Notes: generated from the sequence alone by a model not told the origin. Positions 32,831 through 41,437 are shown, numbered from the stretch's first letter. The stretch is 42,780 bases of DNA from Verrucomicrobiota bacterium (GCA_014193315.1 BJHS01000017.1:1-42780), one strand, 5' to 3'. Numbers and translations: made by a program.

Positions 32831-34653
32831 GCGGCCACCCCCTCCGATTGGACTAAAATCGCGCGGCGGTATTGCCCGTCCTGGGCCATCAACTCCGCGT
32901 GGGTCCCGCTCTGGATCAGTCGACCCCGCTCCAGCACGAGGATGAGGTCGGCGCGCCGCAGGGTGCTGAGGCGGTGGGCGACGATAAAGGTCGTGCGTCC
33001 TTCCATGGCCGACTCCATCGCCTCCAGGATCTCCCGCTCGGTTTCCGGGTCGATCGCCGAAGTCGGGTCGTCCAGCAGCAGGACTGTAGGCTCAAGCAGA
33101 AGGGCCCGCGCGATCGCGATGCGCTGGCGCTGGCCACCGGAGAGATTCACCCCACCTTCCCCCAGGTAGGTTTCGTAGCCCTCGGGCAGGGCGCTGATGA
33201 AGCCGTGGGCACCGGCGATGCGCGCGGCGCGTTCGATGCGTTCCTGACTGGCGTCCGGATGGCCAAAGGCGATGTTGGCCGCAATCGTGTTCGAGAAGAG
33301 GAAGTTCTCCTGGAAGACCATGCCGACTTGGCGGCGAAGCTCGGGCAGGGGCAGGGTCCGGAGGTCGTGGCCATCGAGCGTGACGCGGCCCGAGCGCGGG
33401 TCGTAGAAGCGGGGAATCAGCGAGAGGAGGGCGGACTTGCCAGCCCCGGTGGCGCCAGCGATGGCGATACGACTGCCCGGGCGGGCCTTGAAGCTGAGCC
33501 GGTGCAGGACGGTGGCATTCTCTTGGTATTCGAAGGTCACCTCCTCGAAGGCGACCTCCCCGAGGAAGCGTCCCGGGGAGTGGGCTTCCGGTTGCGAGGC
33601 GACCCCGGGGTCCGTGTCGAGGATTTCAAAGATACGCTTGGCGCCCGCCAGCGAGACTTGGGCGTTGTCCACCACCGCAGCCAAGGTGGTCACCTGGGTC
33701 GCGAACTGTTGCAGGAGGCCGGCGAAGGTCACGAGGCCGGTGCCGAGCGCGATCTCCCCGCGGGCGACCATCCAGCCGCCGTAGCCAACGAGGATGGCCA
33801 TCGAGAGTCGGTTGAGCCCGTCGATCACCGGCCAGAAGAGGGCGATCTCCTTGAAGACCTTCCGCTTTTGGAGCCGGATATCCTCGCTCCACCCCTCAAA
33901 GCGGGCCTGGATCCGCGGTTCGAGCGCGAAACCTTTGACGACCTGGATACCTTGGACGTTTTCCGAGAACCCCAAGACCATCCGGTCCATTAGTTCGCGG
34001 TTTTCCTCATAGGCGGGGCGGACGCGGCGCGAGAACCGGATGGCAAACCAGGCTTGGAGCGGCAGGACCGAGAGGCAGGCCAAGGTCAGTCGCCAATCCG
34101 TCCGGAACATGTAGACCGAGCAGGCGACGAGCGTGACGCCGATGATCGCCAGCTGCAGCAGCACACCTTCGATGAAGATGCGGACCGAGTGGGCGTCGGA
34201 GGTGACCCGGTTGATGATCGAGCCGCTGGCGTTGGTGTCGAAGAAGCGGAAACTCAGCTGCTGGAGTTTCGCGAAGACCTGGGCCCGCAGGTTGACCACG
34301 ATCCGACCGTGCATGAAGCGGACGGAGACCAGCCCGAAGGCGTAGGCCAGTGCCGCGCGCAAGAGGGCGGCGACGACAATGCCCGCGGCGAGCCAAGCGA
34401 TGACCTGGCCCTCGCGGGCGCCCGCTGGGACGAAGAACGGTAACGCCGGCGGGGCGATGGTCGGGTCGCCGCCGTGGCGCAGGGTATCGATGGCGACCCC
34501 GGCGAGGGCGAAGACCGTGACGGTCAGGAAGACGAGGAGCAGTTGCAGCCCGAGCAACTGCAAGCAATCCGTGCGGTGTGACCAGGCAATCCGCAGCAAC
34601 CGACGCAGGGTCTCGTCACGGCTGGCGGCGGGAGGGGAGGGGGCGGCGGGCAT
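32827..34653 (-). CDS. Heterodimeric ABC exporter subunit with degenerate Walker B
   Basis: 608 residues, membrane domain followed by ATPase. Walker A is GATGAGKSA, signature LSGGQRQRIAIARAL, and H-loop VAHRLSTL. Walker B ends LLLDDPTSAID: the catalytic glutamate position is Asp529, so this subunit's own Walker site is expected to hydrolyse poorly. The partner downstream has the matching defect in its signature. Together they make one active and one degenerate site, the classic heterodimer design. The two genes are translationally coupled. The start at 34653 has no Shine-Dalgarno sequence. Confidence 0.93.
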   Translation of the reverse strand: MPAAPSPPAASRDETLRRLLRIAWSHRTDCLQLLGLQLLLVFLTVTVFALAGVAIDTLRHGGDPTIAPPALPFFVPAGAREGQVIAWLAAGIVVAALLRAALAYAFGLVSVRFMHGRIVVNLRAQVFAKLQQLSFRFFDTNASGSIINRVTSDAHSVRIFIEGVLLQLAIIGVTLVACSVYMFRTDWRLTLACLSVLPLQAWFAIRFSRRVRPAYEENRELMDRMVLGFSENVQGIQVVKGFALEPRIQARFEGWSEDIRLQKRKVFKEIALFWPVIDGLNRLSMAILVGYGGWMVARGEIALGTGLVTFAGLLQQFATQVTTLAAVVDNAQVSLAGAKRIFEILDTDPGVASQPEAHSPGRFLGEVAFEEVTFEYQENATVLHRLSFKARPGSRIAIAGATGAGKSALLSLIPRFYDPRSGRVTLDGHDLRTLPLPELRRQVGMVFQENFLFSNTIAANIAFGHPDASQERIERAARIAGAHGFISALPEGYETYLGEGGVNLSGGQRQRIAIARALLLEPTVLLLDDPTSAIDPETEREILEAMESAMEGRTTFIVAHRLSTLRRADLILVLERGRLIQSGTHAELMAQDGQYRRAILVQSEGVAA

Positions 34654-34675
34654 GCGCGTCGGGGCGCAGGCGGTC

Positions 34676-35545
34676 TTAGCGGATCATCTGGCCTTCCCGC
34701 GAAGCCTTCTTGCGGAATTCCGCGAGGATGCGGGCGGTGAGGGGGCCGGGCTTGCCGGTGCCGATCTTGCGGGCGTCGACCTCGATGACTGGGATGACCT
34801 CGGCGGCGGTGCCGGTGAGAAAACATTCGTCGGCGTTCCAGACGTCGTAGCGGGTGATGTTCGTCTCGACGGTGGGGATGCCGAGCGTCGCCGCGATTTC
34901 CAAGGCCACCTGGCGGGTGATGCCCACGAGGGCGCCGGCATGGGAGGCGGGTGTGATGAGCCGACCCTTCTGGATCAGGAAGACGTTGTCGCCGGTGCAT
35001 TCCGAGACGTAGCCTTGCTCGTTGAGCATGAGGCATTCGTGGAAGCCGTGCTGCTGGGCTTCCATCTTCGCCATGATGTTGTTCAGGTAGTTGAGGGACT
35101 TGATCATCGGCGGCAGCGCGGCCGGGCTGATGCGGCGGGTCGGCGCGGTGATGATGCGCATGCCAGTGGTGTAGAGTTCCTCCGGGTAGAGCTTGATGGT
35201 GTCGGCGATGCAGATGATCGAAGGGGTGGGGCAGTTCTTCGGCGAGAGGCCTAGGTCGCCGAAGCCGCGGGAGACGACGAGGCGGATGTAGCCATCGGTC
35301 AGGCCGTTACGGCGGCAGGATTCACAGACAATCTCGGCGATCTCCTGGCGGGACCAAGGCATCTCGAGGCAGAGGGCTTTGGCGGACATCTCGAGACGCT
35401 CAAGGTGCTCATCGAGGCGGAAAACGCAGCCCTGGTAGAGGCGGATGCCTTCAAAGATGCCATCCCCATAGAGGAAGCCGTGGTCAAAGACCGAAATCTT
35501 GGCCTCGGCCTTGGGGTAGAACTTACCGTCGATGTAGACTTCCAT
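34676..35545 (-). CDS. ilvE: Class IV aminotransferase, probably branched-chain
   Basis: 289 residues, normal for fold-type IV PLP enzymes. The start MEVYIDGKFYPKAEAKISVFDHG and GDGIFEGIRLYQG are typical of IlvE-like sequences. The PLP lysine is in MIKSLNYLNN, and the phosphate-binding end is EC-TGDN-F-LI with the downstream EVIPVIEVD. RLVVSRGFGDLGLSP fits the branched-chain type. It transaminates branched-chain keto acids to valine, leucine and isoleucine, consistent with the leucine operon elsewhere in the window. D-amino-acid aminotransferase is the main alternative. Confidence 0.85.
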   Translation of the reverse strand: MEVYIDGKFYPKAEAKISVFDHGFLYGDGIFEGIRLYQGCVFRLDEHLERLEMSAKALCLEMPWSRQEIAEIVCESCRRNGLTDGYIRLVVSRGFGDLGLSPKNCPTPSIICIADTIKLYPEELYTTGMRIITAPTRRISPAALPPMIKSLNYLNNIMAKMEAQQHGFHECLMLNEQGYVSECTGDNVFLIQKGRLITPASHAGALVGITRQVALEIAATLGIPTVETNITRYDVWNADECFLTGTAAEVIPVIEVDARKIGTGKPGPLTARILAEFRKKASREGQMIR

Positions 35546-35613
35546 GGTGGGAAAAGCCCACGTTGGCGGGTTAGGGTACGTTTTTCCAGCCCGAAAGCCC
35601 CTTTTCGGCCTGA

Positions 35614-36858
35614 TTATTCCGGATGTCCGCCCATCCGGACGGTCAGACGGAATTTCCCGGAGTCTTCCGGGGTGATCAGGTCCACCACGTCGGAGGTCAC
35701 CGGCATGCCCAGCAGGGCGCTCAATCGGACGACGAGGGTGGCTTGCTGGGCCATCAGACCCGCGCCGGGCGTCTCAGCCAGCAAGCCGAGGTGCGCGGAA
35801 CCCTCCGCCGCTTGGCGTAATTGATAGTGGGCGATGCCCCCTTGGTCCTCGAAGCACGCATCGACCTGGCGCGTGGTGAGGAGTCGCCCGGCGTTCGACC
35901 GTAAACTGTCGCGGCGCCGTCCGTGGACCAGCCAGCGGTCGCCGCGCCGCTCGACGTGGTCACCAATCTCGTAACGGATCAGGGGAAGGTAGGCGTTGGT
36001 CAGGGTTGTGACCAGGAGTTGGCCGATGCCTTGGTCGTCGGCGTCCGCGACTTCGAGCAAAGCGGTCTCCGGCGAAGGGGTCATCCCGCCTTCCGGGTGG
36101 TCGATGAGCAAGTGGCCCGTCTCGCTGGAGCCGTAGAGGTTGATGACGGGCACGCCGAAGACCCGCTCGAGAATGCGGCGATGCACCACGCTCGTGTACT
36201 CGTAGCTGGTCAGGATGAAGCGGAGGGAAGGAAAGCGCAGGCCTTGGCGTTCGCAGTAGAGCGCGAACCAAGCCCCATGCACCGGGTCGACGTCGAGGAA
36301 CGTCGGCGCCCAGCGCACGGTTTCCGCCGCCATCTGCGCGAGTTTCTCCTCGGGTAGCGTGAAAGGAATCCGCGTTTGATTGACGAAAAGGGTGGCGCCT
36401 TGGGTCCGTTGATCGACATTGAGCCAGCGGGCGAAGCAGCTGACCCCGCTGCAGCCCGGCGTGGTGAAGACCGCCCGCCGCGTGCCCGGGTTGGCGTTGA
36501 GCAAGGCGCCGATCAGCGGGTGACGATGCAAGGCCCGGGCTTCTTGCTCCGCCCACCAGGTGCGGCTGAAAATAACGCGCACGCTGGCGCCGGAGGTGCC
36601 CGACGTGCTCTCCTCCTCGATCGCCCCGGTTTGTTCGAGCTGTTGGAGCTCAACGCCGCGTGGGAGGAAGTCGTGAGGCGAATGCGCCCGGAGCTCGCCC
36701 TTGGTGATCCGGGGGAGGTCGGTCAGGACCGGTGAAGGCGCCGCACTGGCTGCCTGCCAGTCCGCTCGGTTGTAGAAAGGCACCTGGAGGGTGCCCCTGA
36801 GGGCGGACCCGAGCGCATCGGCAGGGGCGGGAGGGGCGACGGTGGCGACAGGAGGCAT
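35614..36858 (-). CDS. PaaK/LuxE-like acyl-adenylating enzyme
   Basis: 414 residues. ESTSGTSGASVRV is the ATP-binding Ser/Thr/Gly loop of acyl-adenylate enzymes; INLYGSSETGHL is the adenine motif; IRYEIGDHVERRGDR and HGRRRDSLRSNAGR match the hinge of phenylacetate-CoA ligases; a Lys in DSGKFRLTV near the end could be the catalytic lysine. The family covers phenylacetate-CoA ligase and LuxE acyl-protein synthetase; the acid activated here is unknown. It is on the same strand as the FAH-family gene (56 bases before) and the aminotransferase (68 bases after), possibly one catabolic or biosynthetic unit. Confidence 0.78.
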   Translation of the reverse strand: MPPVATVAPPAPADALGSALRGTLQVPFYNRADWQAASAAPSPVLTDLPRITKGELRAHSPHDFLPRGVELQQLEQTGAIEEESTSGTSGASVRVIFSRTWWAEQEARALHRHPLIGALLNANPGTRRAVFTTPGCSGVSCFARWLNVDQRTQGATLFVNQTRIPFTLPEEKLAQMAAETVRWAPTFLDVDPVHGAWFALYCERQGLRFPSLRFILTSYEYTSVVHRRILERVFGVPVINLYGSSETGHLLIDHPEGGMTPSPETALLEVADADDQGIGQLLVTTLTNAYLPLIRYEIGDHVERRGDRWLVHGRRRDSLRSNAGRLLTTRQVDACFEDQGGIAHYQLRQAAEGSAHLGLLAETPGAGLMAQQATLVVRLSALLGMPVTSDVVDLITPEDSGKFRLTVRMGGHPE

Positions 36859-36914
36859 GGTGACCGAGACTCAGTCAGTGCGGAATCCTCCCCGAAGCAA
36901 AACGACCCGGCGGT

Positions 36915-37724
36915 TTAGGCGACGATTTCCTCGTCGACGGGGTTGCGGAGCACGCCGATGCCGTCGATCTCCACTTCCATCACATCGCCAGGCTTGAGCC
37001 AGAGCGGCGGGTTCTGCGCCATGCCGACTCCCGCCGGTGAGCCGGTGAGGATGACCGCGCCGGCCGGCAGGGTGCTGCTTCCGGCCAAGAAGGTGATCAG
37101 GTCAGCGACCGTGAACTGCATCGACGCCGTCCGGGCTTCCTGTCTGACGACGCCATTGAGACGGAAGCGCAGGTGGAGGCGTTGCGGGTCGGGGAGTTCG
37201 TCCGGCGTGACGAGGCAAGGCCCCAGTGGGCAGAACGTGTCGAAGGATTTCCCGCGGGACCACTGGCTACCGCCCCAGTCTTTTTGCCAGTCGCGCGCCG
37301 AGACATCGTTCGCGCAACAATAGCCGAGCACATAGTCCAAGGCTAGGTCGCGGGAGATGTTGCGGCAGTCGCGGGCGATCACGACGGCGAGCTCGCCTTC
37401 ATAGTCGACCTTATCGCTGCGGAGGAAGCGCGGCAGGCGCACCGTTTGCCCGTCGGCGGCGACGCTGGCGGGGCTCTTCATGAAGATCGTCGGGTGGGCT
37501 TGTTGGTGTGACCCAAACTCCTTGGCATGGTCGGCGTAGTTGACGCCGGCGCAGAAAATCGCGTTCGGGCGGACGCACGGTAGGGAGCGCCCCGGGGTCA
37601 CGTGTCGACCGCAGGCGACGAACCGTCCCGACTGCAGTTCCACCTCTTGCCAGGTGCCATCCGGCTGCTTGGTGGCCTGCACGGCTTTTCCGGTTCGCTG
37701 GTCCTCGAAGGCGTGGATGCGCAT
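36915..37724 (-). CDS. Fumarylacetoacetate hydrolase family protein
   Basis: 269 residues. The C-terminal catalytic domain begins FCAGVNYADHAKEFG; metal ligands are expected in KVDYEGELAVVI and the following GYCCANDVSARDWQ. GPCLVTPDELPDPQRL and LTGSPAGVGMAQNPPLWLKPGD are standard for the FAH fold, which hydrolyses or decarboxylates beta-diketo acids in aromatic or sugar catabolism. No specific substrate can be named. A TATAAA at 37749-37744 (minus strand) is a good -10 candidate 20-25 bases before the start. It is divergent from the Gfo/Idh/MocA oxidoreductase gene. Confidence 0.9.
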   Translation of the reverse strand: MRIHAFEDQRTGKAVQATKQPDGTWQEVELQSGRFVACGRHVTPGRSLPCVRPNAIFCAGVNYADHAKEFGSHQQAHPTIFMKSPASVAADGQTVRLPRFLRSDKVDYEGELAVVIARDCRNISRDLALDYVLGYCCANDVSARDWQKDWGGSQWSRGKSFDTFCPLGPCLVTPDELPDPQRLHLRFRLNGVVRQEARTASMQFTVADLITFLAGSSTLPAGAVILTGSPAGVGMAQNPPLWLKPGDVMEVEIDGIGVLRNPVDEEIVA

Positions 37725-37743
37725 GAGCCATGGATTGGAGCAG

Positions 37744-37771
37744 TTTATAGGCCGAAGGCGAACCTCGCCTT
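37744..37771. promoter_or_regulatory. TATAAA box and 7-bp dyad between FAH and oxidoreductase genes
   Basis: In the 138-base gap between divergent genes, AAGGCGA (37755-37761) and TCGCCTT (37765-37771) form a perfect 7-bp inverted repeat with a 3-base spacer. The minus-strand -10-like TATAAA (37744-37749) for the FAH gene lies just beside it, so a regulator bound to the dyad would cover the -35 region. On the other side a weak plus-strand pair TTGTCG/TACCTT precedes the oxidoreductase. The dyad's role is inference. Confidence 0.4.
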
Positions 37772-37862
37772 TAACGAATGCTAATGGGCATAAAAGACCT
37801 TTCTCACCCGGACGGAACTATCGAGGTTGTCGATTGTCCTCATTACCATCTACCTTCGTCTC

Positions 37863-39152
37863 ATGCGATTACCCCGTCGTTCCTTCCTGCGTCAGGCGGC
37901 CGTTACCACCGTTGGCTTCACCATCATCCCGCGCCATGTGCTCGGTCGTGGTTTCGTGCCGCCGAGCGAGACGCTCAACCACGTGATCGTCGGTTGCGGA
38001 GGCATCTCCGGTTCCGGCGCCCATTTTGGCGACCACATGAAGGGGGCGCATCGCGTTCTCGCCGTCTGCGACGTCGATGACACGCACGCGCTCAACCGCG
38101 TCAACCAGGTTAAGGCCGCCGGTGGCAACACGCCCATCAGCACCCGCGACTTCCGTGAGGTGATCGGCTTAGCCGACGCCGACGTCGTCCATGTCTGCAC
38201 GCCGCCCCATTGGCATGGCGTCATCGCGGCCCAGGCCGCCCGGGCCGGCAAGGCGGTCTGGTGCGAGAAGCCCCTGACGCGCACCATCGGCGAGGGCCTC
38301 GCCCTGCGCAAGGTCGTGCAGGCGACCGGCGTGCCGTTCCGTGTGAACACCTGGTTCCGTCTCAATCGCACGAACTATTACGGCGTCGGTTCCGCGCGCG
38401 ATATCCGGCGCGTCGTCGCCAGCGGCGTCCTCGGCGGCCCGCTGACCGTCCGCCTTGCCTGCGTGGGCGGCATCGCTTGGAAGGTGAACCTTTGGGTCGG
38501 TAAGCCGAACCTCGCGCCGCAGCCGGTGCCCGCCCACCTCGATTGGGACATGTATTGCGGGCCTTCCCAGCTGATTCCGTATCACCCGCATCGCGCCCAT
38601 GGTTCATTCCGCGGTTACTGGAACTTCGACCAAGGTGGTCTGGGCGACATGGGGCAGCACTTCCTCGATCCCGTCCAGTATTTCCTCGGGAAGGATGGTG
38701 AATTCCCGGTTTCCGTGGAGGCCGATGCCCCGGCCCAGGACGCGATGGCGTGCGGTGTCTGGAAGACGGTGACCCTGACCTACGCGGACGGTACCCGCAT
38801 CATTCTCGAGTCCGAGCTCGCGGACCGCGGCGACAAGCCCTTCATCGAAGGCCCCAACGGCAAACTCTTCGCCAACCTCCGCTCCGACCGTCCGGAGCTG
38901 ATCCGCCAGGCGATGGAATTCCCCCTGCCCGAATACCAGGAGGACGACTTCGACGCATGCGCCCGCGAGAAGCGGCCCTTCGGCTACGGCGTGAACGAGG
39001 CCTTCCATAGTTCCACCATCGTCAACCTCGCCGGTCTCGCCGTGCGCCTCGGTCGGCCTTTGCGCTTCAAGCCCGACGGTTCCGGCTTCGTCGGTGACGC
39101 CCAGGCCGATCGCCTGCACTCGCCGATCATGCGTGGTCCGTGGTCCATCTAA
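37863..39152 (+). CDS. TAT-exported Gfo/Idh/MocA family oxidoreductase
   Basis: 429 residues from the ATG at 37863; the upstream in-frame start is a TTG. The N-terminus LPRRSFLRQAAVTTVG is a twin-arginine signal. The Rossmann loop is VGCGGISGSG and the catalytic/cofactor motif CEKPLTRT (EKP) is intact, with a C-terminal beta-sheet domain typical of GFO_IDH_MocA. Such TAT-exported members are abundant in Planctomycetes and Verrucomicrobia and are thought to act on sugars with a bound NAD(P). The following gene starts 17 bases downstream and may be cotranscribed. Confidence 0.92.
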   Translation: MRLPRRSFLRQAAVTTVGFTIIPRHVLGRGFVPPSETLNHVIVGCGGISGSGAHFGDHMKGAHRVLAVCDVDDTHALNRVNQVKAAGGNTPISTRDFREVIGLADADVVHVCTPPHWHGVIAAQAARAGKAVWCEKPLTRTIGEGLALRKVVQATGVPFRVNTWFRLNRTNYYGVGSARDIRRVVASGVLGGPLTVRLACVGGIAWKVNLWVGKPNLAPQPVPAHLDWDMYCGPSQLIPYHPHRAHGSFRGYWNFDQGGLGDMGQHFLDPVQYFLGKDGEFPVSVEADAPAQDAMACGVWKTVTLTYADGTRIILESELADRGDKPFIEGPNGKLFANLRSDRPELIRQAMEFPLPEYQEDDFDACAREKRPFGYGVNEAFHSSTIVNLAGLAVRLGRPLRFKPDGSGFVGDAQADRLHSPIMRGPWSI

Positions 39153-39169
39153 CCTTGCCCGCCTCCATC

Positions 39170-40105
39170 ATGAAGCCCTTCCTGAGCCTCCTTCTTCTGG
39201 CCGCGACCTTCGCTGGTGCCGCCGAACCCGCCAAGCCGGCCGCGAAAGCCGCCGCCAAGCCCGCCGCGACCAAGGCGGCCCCGACCCCGGAGCAACTGGC
39301 CGCCGAGGCCCGGGTGCAGGCCATGCAAAGCATGGTCAATGAAGCCCGTCGATTCCCGACCGCCACGCCCGAGGCCAAGGCTTTCTTTGATCGCTTGCGC
39401 ACCGAGCGCGCCGCGGCCACCGATGTCGAGACGCGGGCCGCGCTCGACCAAGCCTTGGCCATGGATCCCGCCGTCGATGCTCGGTCCCCACTTGGCAAGG
39501 ATGCGGTGCACCGGGTGCCCGCTCCGGCGGGCACGACGCCGGAAACCAAACTGGCCGAGCTCGAGCGGCAACTCGACCTTGGCGATTCCGCCCGCGCGTT
39601 GACCGTCGCCGAAATCGTCCAACTCACGGAGTCGGCGGATTTCCCCACCGCGCATCGCGCCTTGCGACTCCTGCGTCGCGTCGATCCGGCGACGGCCGCC
39701 CCGTTACTTTGGCAACACCTCGCGAAGCTGACTTCGCGCGAGCAGGTTCAGCTCACCGAGGACGAGTTGCTGCGTCTACCGGTGAAACTCGTCGGTGCCA
39801 GCGCTCCGGCCGCCCCGACGGGCGCCCTCGCGGCCAAAGCCGCCTTCCTGCGCGTGGCTGCCGTGCGCCCCGCCGTCGTGCTTTCCAAGACCGCCTTGTT
39901 GCCCCTCCTGCGGACGACCGCCGCGAATGAGGTCAGTGAGGCCGCCTGGGATGCCGTCCCGCGGGTCTTCACCGCCGCCGACCGCGCAGAGCTGCAGATT
40001 GCCGCCAAGGATCTTTTCGAGGAAGCCGCCAAGGCCGCCGCGGCTAAGACGGCGCCGCCCCGCCTGTACCCTCGGGCCAAGTCGACGATCGAGGCCCTGC
40101 GCTGA
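39170..40105 (+). CDS. Secreted Ala/Lys/Pro-rich protein of unknown function
   Basis: 311 residues from the ATG at 39170; the upstream in-frame GTG lies inside the previous gene. A signal peptide (MKPFLSLLLLAATFAGAAE) is followed by a low-complexity linker of Ala, Lys and Pro (residues ~20-40) and then a helix-rich body (TPEQLAAEARVQAMQSMV; TKLAELERQLDLGDSARAL). No cysteine and no catalytic motif are seen. The family is not recognised. It follows the TAT oxidoreductase at 17 bases, so both may be expressed together outside the cytoplasm. Confidence 0.75.
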   Translation: MKPFLSLLLLAATFAGAAEPAKPAAKAAAKPAATKAAPTPEQLAAEARVQAMQSMVNEARRFPTATPEAKAFFDRLRTERAAATDVETRAALDQALAMDPAVDARSPLGKDAVHRVPAPAGTTPETKLAELERQLDLGDSARALTVAEIVQLTESADFPTAHRALRLLRRVDPATAAPLLWQHLAKLTSREQVQLTEDELLRLPVKLVGASAPAAPTGALAAKAAFLRVAAVRPAVVLSKTALLPLLRTTAANEVSEAAWDAVPRVFTAADRAELQIAAKDLFEEAAKAAAAKTAPPRLYPRAKSTIEALR

Positions 40106-40169
40106 GGTCGCTTGCCGCCTCGCGCGATTGTCGCTTGCCCCATCGCGGCGTTAGGCCTTGCAATGGGGC
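40106..40169 (+). promoter_or_regulatory. Possible aroK promoter region with a 9-bp direct repeat
   Basis: The gap holds two copies of TCGCTTGCC (40108-40116 and 40131-40139), 23 bases apart in register (about two helical turns). TTGTCG (40128-40133) and TTAGGC (40151-40156) with a 17-base spacer are a weak promoter candidate. Both are tentative. Confidence 0.3.
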
Positions 40170-40742
40170 ATGCCGAGTTCCGCCCATAAGGACCACGCGC
40201 CCAACCTGTTGCTCGCGGGGTTCATGGGCACGGGGAAGTCCGCGCTCGGTCGCCAGCTGGCCAAGCGCTGGCGCCGCCCTTTCCTCGACACCGATGAACT
40301 GGTCGAGCAGTTGGCCGGCACGACTATCGCGGACATCTTCGCGGAGCACGGGGAGGAGCACTTTCGGGCGCTCGAGCGCAAGGTCGTCGAATCGATGCTA
40401 CCGGAGCAAGGTGCCGTCATCGCCTGCGGCGGTGGCCTCGTCGTCCCGTCCGGCATGGGCAAACTGGTGCGGAGTAAGGGCGTCGTGGTGACCTTGTTCG
40501 CCTCGGTCGACACCATCCTCCGGCGCACCTCGGGCAATAGTCGCCGCCCTTTGCTCAAGAGCGACGACCCGGAGGCCCGGATTCGCGAACTGATGAAGAA
40601 GCGTGAGCAGGCTTACTTGCAGGCGGGGATCGCGGTCTATACCGATGGCCGGTCCTTGCAGCAGCTGTGCGTGATCGTAGAGCGCGTCTATGAACGCGAG
40701 GTCCGGACCGCGCTCAAACCCCCGAAGCCGCCGCGTCGTTAA
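40170..40742 (+). CDS. aroK: Shikimate kinase
   Basis: 190 residues from the ATG at 40170, four codons after an in-frame TTG. LLLAGFMGTGKSALGRQL carries the Walker A (GFMGTGKS, residues 17-24), FLDTDELVEQ the substrate-binding Asp pair, FRALERKVV the shikimate-binding Arg, and IACGGGLVV the GGG loop. It phosphorylates shikimate in aromatic amino acid synthesis. The lid arginine region is RRPLLKSDD. The gene overlaps the convergent aat by 29 bases, so the basic proline-rich C-terminus (LKPPKPPRR) is encoded antisense to the end of aat. Confidence 0.94.
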   Translation: MPSSAHKDHAPNLLLAGFMGTGKSALGRQLAKRWRRPFLDTDELVEQLAGTTIADIFAEHGEEHFRALERKVVESMLPEQGAVIACGGGLVVPSGMGKLVRSKGVVVTLFASVDTILRRTSGNSRRPLLKSDDPEARIRELMKKREQAYLQAGIAVYTDGRSLQQLCVIVERVYEREVRTALKPPKPPRR

Positions 40743-41397
40743 ACCAAGGGTCGCCGGTGGGGGGCAGGTCCCTCTGCGCGCGCAGGCAGTCGAGGAAGTC
40801 TTTCCGGCGCACGGCGCCGGCGCCGAGGCTGCCGAGGTGCTCGGTCGGCACCTGGCAATCGATCAGCACGAAGCCGGTAGCGACCAGTCGCTCGACCAGC
40901 CGGACGAAGCCGACCTTCGACGCATCGCTTCTCCGGTGGAACATGGATTCCCCATGGAAGATGCGGCCGATGGCCACGCCGTAGAGCCCGCCGACCCGTT
41001 CGTCGCCCCAATGCACCTCGACGCTATGGGCGTACCCAGCCCGGTGCAGGGCGACATAAGCTGCGACCATTTCCTCGGTGATCCAAGTGCCATCATGGCC
41101 TGGCCGGGGCGCCTCCGCACAGGCGCGCATGACGCCTTCGAAGTCTTGGTCGAAGGTCACGCGCCAGCCTGGGTGGCGGAGCGTCTTGCGGAGGCTCGCG
41201 GTGACGCGTAGTTCGCTGGGTATGAGCACGAACCGGGGGTCGGGGCACCACCACTGGATCGGCTCGTCTTCGTTGTACCACGGAAAAATGCCAGCACGAT
41301 ACGCGGCCAGCAAGGTGGGCAAGTCCAAGGTGCCGCCCGTGGCCAGGGGTGAGCGGGCAGGGGCCTTCGCCGGGTCGCCTCGGGTCCACTCGGTCAT
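40714..41397 (-). CDS. aat: Leucyl/phenylalanyl-tRNA-protein transferase
   Basis: 227 residues, typical for Aat. It attaches Leu or Phe from aminoacyl-tRNA to proteins with basic N-termini, marking them for ClpS/ClpAP degradation. Canonical motifs are RAGIFPWYNEDEPIQWWCPDPR, cited as GIFPWYNE and WWCPDPR; SVEVHWGDERVGGLYGV, IFHGESMFHRRSDASKV and FVLIDCQVPTEHLGSLGA. The C-terminal codons overlap the end of aroK by 29 bases on the opposite strand. The start at 41397 has no convincing Shine-Dalgarno sequence. Confidence 0.96.
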   Translation of the reverse strand: MTEWTRGDPAKAPARSPLATGGTLDLPTLLAAYRAGIFPWYNEDEPIQWWCPDPRFVLIPSELRVTASLRKTLRHPGWRVTFDQDFEGVMRACAEAPRPGHDGTWITEEMVAAYVALHRAGYAHSVEVHWGDERVGGLYGVAIGRIFHGESMFHRRSDASKVGFVRLVERLVATGFVLIDCQVPTEHLGSLGAGAVRRKDFLDCLRAQRDLPPTGDPWFNDAAASGV

Positions 41398-41437
41398 CGC
41401 CTGCTCATTAAGGCGACGACCGCGCCACGGGGCAAGG

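Noticed and set aside
35584-35605. CCGAAA/TTTCGG hairpin between the adenylating enzyme and aminotransferase genes
   Set aside because: Short stem with mismatches and no U-tract on the minus strand; may be chance.
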